Shown here piece after piece: positions 57,561 through 64,000 of a stretch of DNA of 64,000 bases. Origin of the DNA: Prochilodus magdalenae. Its lineage: Eukaryota > Chordata > Actinopteri > Characiformes > Prochilodontidae. Each line of letters opens with the position of its first letter. Positions within the stretch are counted from its first letter, which is position 1. Under the pieces are notes generated by a model. That model made no database searches. It saw nothing but the letters and a program-made list of their open reading frames with translations, and had not been told where the DNA came from. The position numbers were made by a program, and so were the translations under genes. The stretch is from positions 186,001-250,000 of the forward strand of contig JAMWET010000608.1 in the NCBI GenBank assembly GCA_024036415.1. Reading direction: 5' to 3'.

Positions 57561-57566
57561 TTTATT
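57561..57566 (-). terminator. Polyadenylation signal of the - strand elastase gene
   Basis: AATAAA on the - strand (TTTATT here), 37 bases after the stop codon at 57605-57603. This fits the short 3' UTRs usual for pancreatic protease genes. Confidence 0.75.
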
Positions 57567-57602
57567 GTAGGGCAAAGGTGTCATGTTCATGCCCAGATGT
57601 CC

Positions 57603-59048
57603 TTAATTGCTGGCAATGGTCTGTAAACAAGGAACAAAAAATATAGTTTTCACTCTTTGATTAATTACACTAGAACATTCAGATTATAATTATAATTTCT
57701 CACAGAATATCAAAAGTGCTTTACTGAACTTACAGTATTGATCCAGGTGATGTAAGCGCTCACTCGTGTGAAGACGGTGGGCTTCTTTTCCAAGTTGCAG
57801 CTGATGCCAGAGCCAAAGCTTACAATACCATGGACCTCCCAGGCACCATCAGCATTCTGGCAGTTCAGGGGGCCACCAGAATCACCCTGAGCACAGGACA
57901 CAATGGCATATTACAATACTCACCCAAATCATCTGGAGATTTCTTTTCTAAACCTAATAAACAGATGAGTGAGTAGATGAAGTTGCAGAACAGTTCTCCA
58001 AGACTGGAGATGGACAGCCCTGAGTTAAAGTATATTGGCCAGAATCGTGTGCCATTGTGTAGCTATGTAGTAGTGTATTTTGAAAACCAAGGATTGTTAT
58101 GTGCTTACGTTGCAGCCGGAAACAATGCCATCTCCTCCTGCACAGACCATGGAGGTTGTAACTTGGGTACCCCACCAGTCTGACTGGGAGCAGGTAGCGT
58201 GGTCAACCACAGGGAGCAGAGCCTGCTGAAGGATATCGGGCAGAGCACCTCCAGCTGGAGAGAAAATGGGAATCTAAGCATTATATTTGCTCTGTTTGGG
58301 TCAGGTTCGCCTATTGCAGACCAAACAGCTGACTAGTTCTTCTGTAGATCAACAAGGATTTGATTTTCATTATGGCATTTGTTATAGTCTAATCCCCCCC
58401 GATCTATATTGCTGTACATCTTTGCATATTGTGGGCTGCCCTACGTAGCTATGTCCCTGTACTGTATAAGTATAGTATAAGCATGGTCCATTTCTGCATG
58501 CACCAAAATATGCAAGTCTGTTTTTAAGTGAGTCTGGTAAAGAACTGTGTTTGTCCTGCTAGACAGTGGTGTTGTGCAGGACCCTTACTTATTGTGCGTC
58601 CCCACCCGGTGATGTAGCAGGGGAAGTTGTTAGGCAGGAGGTAACCTTCTGCGGGAAGACAAGCAGGCTGGATGGTGTCACTGAGTGTCACGGGGTTAGC
58701 CAGCTTCACCAGGGCAATGTCATTGCTTTAGTGCACATAGAACAGGACAGATGACAGTTCATTTTAATGTGTTATTATGATTGAGTCCTTTGGTTGTGAT
58801 AATTACTCACTTATTATGCTAACCCCTTAAATAGAGGAGGACCCACCAGCGGTCCAAACATCTATTATAGACTAAATTTGCTGTGTAGTCAATGTAATCA
58901 CTGAATGAGTAATAGAATGTATTAGGCCCTGAAGTTTCAAGTAGTTACATCACATTCAGTTTCTAGTACAACATCACTCTGTTCATTGACATTGGCATTG
59001 ACAATCAATGGCATTGTATGCTGCAACAATGCCAATGCCATATTCTCT

Positions 59049-59141
<93 letters not shown>

Positions 59142-60801
59142 CACTGTACCCTAGATTACCATTTAAACATGTTGGATCACTTCAGTATTACATTTGGAAA
59201 CCAGAAGTTACTCCGTGGTAAATTATATACTGTACTTGCATATTTGTTGCACTTTCTTGTCAATTTATCTGCATCAGAGATTTGATTACTGCTTTTCAAA
59301 TATGAAAGATTCTGCGTTAATCCATTTATATCTTAATTATCAATGATACACAGATTGCTTCAATGTCTACAGCTCTGTTCATCATTCTGGACACAATGTT
59401 TTTAAACCTAAGCATTCCTGTTCAAAGAAAAAGTTTAAATCTCCAAAATGGCAAATTTACAGGAATAACTAAAGCCTAGTTTAACTTTAATGGAAGTCAA
59501 TAGAACCAGACGTGTTCCCAAGCCATTTTGTGGCATTTCTGATGCTACATGAAAATTCCACACAGTGCATACGACAGCTGCTGTGTTCACATGATGCATA
59601 CAAGTAAAAACAGGCTAAAATGGAGACACATGCTTTTTCTTTGGACAGTGTCTGAATGTATCGTGTGTATAATGTGTTTAATGTCTTTTACCGGATGAAT
59701 AAGGAGTTCCACTTCTCGTGAACAACAATTGTCCCTGCATCGATGGCCACAGAACCGTCCTCAACCTCCTGCAGGTTTTGTTTGCCCAATGCAACTCTGT
59801 AAATGTTGCTGCTGCTACAGAGCCACAAGAGACATGGCATAGAGTGTCATTAACTGAGCCCGAACATACTCGGCTTGTGTCTGTTTAGACATGTTTCTAA
59901 ACCAGCCAAATAAAGCAGAGCAAATATCCATGAGCGCACCATACAAGACAATGGAACTGGTTTTCAACCCTGACCAAAGTCTCATACTTTCTATGTAGAC
60001 ACCAGCCCATTTAAAATACTCAGTAAATGGATTCTACTTGCAGAAAGGACTTATTGTACATTTACCATTCACTGCTCTTAATAGAGTGCAAAACAGATTT
60101 TAATAAAATACTTTCTATAGTCAATTTACCAGATCTCAGGTTTAATCAAAAGTTGCCCTCGTTTTGGTCTTTGCTTACCTGATACAGTGAGCAGCAGTCA
60201 AAACCCACTGATTGGAAAGAAGGGTGCCTCCGCAAGTGTGGTACCAGGCACCATTCCTGGTGTACTGGAGGGAGATCTAGGGAAGCAAAAAAAGCTGTGT
60301 TGAATGTTCCACGGCATGAAAAGGATCAGTATTGAATTATAAATACTGTGGGCCATAGCCCCCCACAGGTACCGTGAAGAACTATCAGTTCAATATGTTG
60401 CTAACCTGCCAGGGCCAGCTGTGGGGACGTGCGTCCACACCACCCACCACCCTCGATAAAATAGGAGGGAATGTGGGCAGGCCACACCCGTAAGCTGAGG
60501 AAGACAGTGCATTTTACAAAATTGCTGGTAATAATGTTTTAATATTGTCTCTAATAATACAGACATGTTATTATTTATCACTCCAATGAAAACGACTACC
60601 ACAGATCTACCACAGGTCATTGATTTTATATGAGTCATGTTGAATTTTATAAAATATATCTACATATTTTTATAACATTTTACAAAACAGCAACAAGACA
60701 TCCAAACAGGCCTAAAGCGTGCCAGTAAAATCTAAGTAGTTATGCTTTAATGGAAGCTTACCTCCAGCAACCAGAACAGCAAGGACAAGGAACCTCATCA
60801 T
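57603..60801 (-). CDS. ela2: Elastase-2-like pancreatic serine protease (complete, 8 exons)
   Basis: Secreted chymotrypsin-fold digestive zymogen. Exons in transcript order: 60801-60762, 60494-60406, 60276-60179, 59814-59692, 58725-58589, 58254-58109, 57886-57734, 57620-57603; together 267 codons plus stop. A hydrophobic signal ([13 protein letters not shown]) is followed by an activation peptide ending LSR and the new N terminus VVGG. The catalytic triad is intact: His73 in TAAHC, Asp119 in NDIAL, Ser214 in GDSGGP. Pocket residues by chymotrypsin numbering are Ser189, Gly216 and Thr226, suiting medium or large hydrophobic P1 residues. [21 protein letters not shown] and VHGIVSFGS favour elastase-2 over chymotrypsin C. 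The last exon holds only six codons. Its neighbour is a divergent paralogue. Confidence 0.93.
59050..59141. repeat. (GATA)n microsatellite
   Basis: About 23 tandem AGAT units in an intron of the - strand elastase gene. Such tracts are usually polymorphic in length. Confidence 0.97.
59413..59652 (+). mobile_element. Palindromic MITE, copy 3
   Basis: Left arm CTGTTCAAAGAAAAAGTTTA, then CTCCAAAATGGCAAATTTAC; right arm TGCTTTTTCTTTGGACAGTG. About 240 bases, in the elastase intron, ending only about 40 bases before the exon at 59692-59814. Confidence 0.75.
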
Positions 60802-60835
60802 GTTTGTATGTTCCACTCTCCTAGTTCTCCAGGGA

Positions 60836-60843
60836 CTTATATA
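60836..60843 (-). promoter_or_regulatory. TATA box of the - strand elastase gene
   Basis: On the - strand the sequence reads TATATAAG, 42 bases before the ATG at 60801. This implies a very short 5' UTR of roughly 10 bases, as in other pancreatic protease genes. Confidence 0.8.
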
Positions 60844-61248
60844 GTTCCGGACCCCTTTAGGTAGCTAAAACTGGATTCGTAGAAGCTGAACCACTGGGGT
60901 GCCTGGAAAAACAAACAAAAGTGACTTGTCTACACTTTACCTTGATCCCTTGGTCATGTGGAATATCTAATCGGAATTTGTTTATGCATAGGTTTCAGCT
61001 AACATCTGTTAAGAGAGCAGGCTTTTCTCAGCTAGCGTTCTCCACAGAACCTTTTTTTCCTCTCACTCCTGTGCTATACTTGCTATATGTGTGTTGTTTT
61101 CAGTTTCTGACATAATATAAAAGTACCTCTTGTACCTCAACACTGTAAAGGGTGAATGGACCAAAGGAAATGGCCCAAAAAATATAATAACTGATTCCTT
61201 TGACTTACATTAAAAGAAGCATGTGCTTTTGACAGTATGTGATATATA

Positions 61249-61700
61249 CAGGGGTTGGACAATGAAACTGAAACACCTGGTTTTAGACCACAATCATTTA
61301 TTAGTATGGTGTAGGGCCTCCATTTGCGGCCAATACAGCGTCAGTTGGTCTTGGGAATGACATATACTGCGTCCTGCACAGTGGTCAGAGGGAGTTTAAG
61401 CCATTCTTCTTGCAGGATAGTGGCCAGGTCACTACGTGATGCTGGTGGAGGTTCGTCCTTCTTGGTGGTATGCTGACATTACCCTGGATACCGTGGCTCT
61501 TGATACATCACAAAGACTTGCTTTCTTGGTCACAGATGCGCCAGCAAGACGTGCACCAACAGTTTGTCCTCTTTTGAACTCTGGTATGTCACCCATAATG
61601 TTGTGTGCATTGCAGTATTTTGAGCAGAACTGTGCTCTTACCTGCTAACTGAACCTTCACACTCTGCTCTTACTGGTGCAATGTGCAAAATGTCCAGCCA
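61249..61700 (-). mobile_element. Deleted Tc1-like element with N-terminal transposase remnant
   Basis: Starts CAGGGGTTGGACAATGAAAC after a TA. The reverse strand reads MGDIPEFKRGQTVGARLAG, then VSRATVSRVMSAYHQEGR, the paired-type helix-turn-helix start of a Tc1-like transposase. It then jumps to a C-terminal-like LPLTTVQDAVYVIPKTN. The central catalytic part is deleted, so it cannot be autonomous. Confidence 0.75.
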
Positions 61701-61744
61701 CCAGGCTGGTCCAATTTAGCCATGAGACCTCCCATTTATTTGTT

Positions 61745-61975
61745 AAATTTTTTTATATTTATCATGGGGGAGCCTATCCTATCCCAGTCAAAGGAAGGAA
61801 ACACCCTGGACAGGCCACCAGTCCATCACCAGGCAGACACAAAGACATAAACACCTCTCACACACACGATTATAAACACCTTAGCATCTTGGGGACGACA
61901 CACAGAGAATATGAAACTTCACACAGCAAGGACCATGGAGGCCTGGGCTGAGAATCAAGCCCAAGCCCAAGCCTC
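61745..61975 (-). repeat. SINE-type dispersed repeat, reverse orientation
   Basis: GGAGCCTATCCTATCCCAGT, CACCCTGGACAGGCCACCAG and TCCATCACCAGGCAGACACA are the reverse of the common fish repeat modules also seen at 21555-21845 and 63205-63475. Confidence 0.6.
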
Positions 61976-62466
61976 GAATGCATTATATATGTATATGATT
62001 ATACAACATATTGATATATAACATCTAGCATCTTCATTTTTGAAATGTTTAAAATACCAGCTGCCCTATACAATGTGTTAGAAAATCATAATGAACAGAC
62101 CAATAGAAAAGCTGCATAGTGGCTGCCTTGTTTCATTAACCTTTATTTTAAGGTAGCAATGCTTATCCCTTCTGTAAAAAATAACCATTGTAGAGATGAG
62201 AGGTTAGTTGATGATGTGCCTTTCACACTAACAATCATTTTATTTCGTTAACCTCATGAAAGCTTTTGTATTACAGTTCAACAGATCTGTATAGTCATTC
62301 TGGTCAGGTCAGGCTACATAATGACACCTGTGAAATTCACAGGGCAAGTTTACCAGTCCTGAGATAACGTGAGTATTTTAGGGAGTTTATCTGCAAGGTT
62401 ACACTATGTTGGTGGGCCTTAATGACAGAGCAGAGGGATTTAGGGCAATGTAACGGGTGGAGCAGG

Positions 62467-62474
62467 TATATAAG
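62467..62474 (+). promoter_or_regulatory. TATA box of the + strand elastase gene
   Basis: TATATAAG lies 41 bases before the ATG at 62508, the same motif and almost the same spacing as at the divergent partner (42 bases). Confidence 0.8.
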
Positions 62475-62507
62475 CCGTGAACTAGCACCCGTTACTACTC
62501 ATTCACC

Positions 62508-63967
62508 ATGAAGCTTTTGATTTTGGCTTTGTTCGTCGTTGGCGGTAAGAGAAGCACTGCTCTCCAGCTAATATTCATGCTGATGTTTGCCATTCAATGC
62601 ACCCAAAGCATTTAAAACTTAAATCAGTCTCTGGTAGTTTGTTATAAATCCCTTTTATCTGCAGACTTTTGGTTCAGTTATCCCAGGTTATTACACTCTA
62701 AGGCTGTATACTGTGTCTGTAATGCAAACTGGCTGAGTTAATGTTATGTTACAAATGTGTTTCTATTTAAGAGCTTGTATTGGGTGGTTTTGGGTGGTAT
62801 TGGGTGGTATTGTGTATGAAAACAGATTGTGAATGATATAGTTGTGTGCTCAAATCCAAAACATTGTTTTTTAAAGGGTTAAATGAATTTAAGTGTTTAG
62901 TTTCCACCACACCACTTATTGTGGTTCAATTAAGATAACCTTTAAGCTAACCATTTATTTATCAGTGTATCAGTGTATTGGATGATTAATTTATTGCACA
63001 TGAAAAGCATCTCTCTCTCTTTTTAATGCATGCATGTTTGTGCTCCTTAAACAGCCTACGGATGTGGGAAGCCCACCTTTCCCCCTGTGTTGGGCAGGGT
63101 GGTTGGAGGTACTGATGTCAGAGCTAATAGCTGGCCCTGGCAGGTACTGTGGCATCAGCATTTCATTGTTATAAGCTTTACTTGAATACACGCTGAGAAA
63201 CACTGCTGCTATCCCAGCTCTCTAAGACCAGAAGAGCCCTTGACAGGCCACCAGTTCATTGCAGGCCAGACACAAACAGACATATACGCTCACAGCTAGT
63301 TGGCAATTTAACATCTCCAACTGCATGTCTTTGGGTTGTGCTCCGGAGCACCCAAAGGAAACCCAAACAGATACAGGGAGAACATGCAAACTCCCCACAG
63401 TGTCCCCCGGACACCCCTGCTGGGAATCAAAGCTGGGGCCAGTGTTATCCACTACGCCACACAGTGCCCATACAGAAATGGCGTTAGTCATTAATGAGCA
63501 GGGCTAAACAGCCGTAGCCTGATAAGATCTATATGTGTAAATGCGTTAGTCAAAAGCAGATTTCAAAATGGCCTGCTTTTGCAGCATTGTGGCCCCCAGC
63601 TGGCAAGTCATGCATCAGTTTGCATAATTTACATAGCTTATCATATTTTGTTATATATCGTATTTTTAAATCATATTATATAAAATATATCATATTATGT
63701 GTTAAACAGAAACCATTGTCTTAATGCTTCTAAAATAGGTCTGAATTGTGTTAATGCGTTGTTTTCTGTTGATGTGGAATGTTTCAATCAAGTGAATTTC
63801 ATGCGTTACTCACTCAGTACAGTTTTATAATATGGTAACCGCTCCCTGTTATGCATCTGCACTTTGTAGGCCTCTCTGCAGTACCTGAGTGGTGGGAGCT
63901 ACTACCACACCTGTGGAGGCACCCTCATTTCTAATGAGTGGGTCCTCACTGCCGCTCACTGCATCGG
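62508..63967 (+). CDS. Elastase-2-like serine protease, 5' part (cut by window end)
   Basis: Secreted digestive protease of the same family as the - strand gene. Exons in the window: 62508-62544, 63055-63143, 63870-63967. The lengths of exons 2 and 3 (89 and 98 bases) equal those of the neighbour, and splice phases agree. The translation starts with the signal [15 protein letters not shown], then [12 protein letters not shown] and the mature start [15 protein letters not shown]. Exon 3 contains [19 protein letters not shown] with the catalytic histidine. Asp, Ser and the pocket residues lie beyond the right edge, so activity and exact subtype cannot be judged. Probably a tandem, inverted duplicate of the neighbouring gene. 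Confidence 0.9.
63205..63475 (-). mobile_element. tRNA-derived SINE inside elastase intron 2
   Basis: The reverse strand begins GGGCACTGTGTGGCGTAGTG with a B-box-like TTTGATTCCC. It continues with GTTTGCATGTTCTCCCTGTA and ends with modules seen at 21555-21845. It appears nearly full length and links the tRNA-like head to that repeat. Confidence 0.7.
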
Positions 63968-64000
63968 GTAGGAAGCCTTTTTATTTTTGATAAAATGTAC

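Larger units (their letters stand above)
58726..59691 (-). other. Largest intron of the - strand elastase gene
   Basis: Holds the (GATA)n microsatellite and MITE copy 3. No other feature is seen. Confidence 0.75.
60850..62460. other. Shared upstream region of the divergent elastase genes
   Basis: About 1.6 kb between the two TATA boxes. It contains a deleted Tc1-like element (about 61249-61700) and a SINE-type fragment (about 61745-61975). An E-box CACCTG at 62325-62330 is of the kind used by the pancreatic PTF1 complex, but I could not show the second half-site. No other gene is seen. Confidence 0.65.

Noticed and set aside
57603..60801. Assignment as chymotrypsin C
   Set aside because: The segments resemble both families, but [14 protein letters not shown], Thr at position 226 and the VHGIVSFGS region agree better with elastase-2. 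The decision is not absolute.

Overview
The window is vertebrate nuclear DNA, almost certainly from a ray-finned fish. The genes are split into short coding exons with GT/AG introns. The introns are full of fish-type repeats: internally deleted Tc1/mariner elements, tRNA-derived SINEs with a V-domain-like tail, hAT-like MITEs, minisatellites and long simple repeats. The repeat mixture would fit an otophysan such as a characin or catfish, but that is a guess.

Three loci fill the window. (1) 3579-43150, + strand: itpr3, the type 3 inositol 1,4,5-trisphosphate receptor. I could place 57 consecutive in-frame coding exons, from the second coding exon to the stop, which give 2623 codons. Only the first coding exon (about 30 residues) lies off the left edge. 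(2) About 44.7-54.0 kb, + strand: alas2, erythroid 5-aminolevulinate synthase. It has a non-coding first exon carrying an iron-responsive element at 44871-44893 and ten coding exons that give a 587-residue protein. (3) 57.5-64.0 kb: two elastase-2-like pancreatic serine protease genes arranged head to head. One is complete on the - strand (eight exons, 267 residues, 60801 to 57603). The other is on the + strand (from 62508) and is cut by the right edge after exon 3. Each has a TATA box about 41 bases before its ATG.

The genes have unrelated jobs: ER calcium release, the first step of haem synthesis, and digestion. They are neighbours, not an operon. The visible regulation is at alas2 (5' IRE, a cluster of GATA motifs in intron 1, and three Cys-Pro haem regulatory motifs in the presequence) and at the divergent elastase promoters.

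I see no undescribed biological system. The points most worth a second look are the IRE with a U-U mismatch, a 45-nt in-frame cassette exon in itpr3 at the position of the ITPR1 S1 splice site, a four-GATA cluster in alas2 intron 1, a palindromic MITE family repeated around alas2, a 54-bp minisatellite with hints of 108-bp higher-order structure, and nested transposon/SINE insertions.
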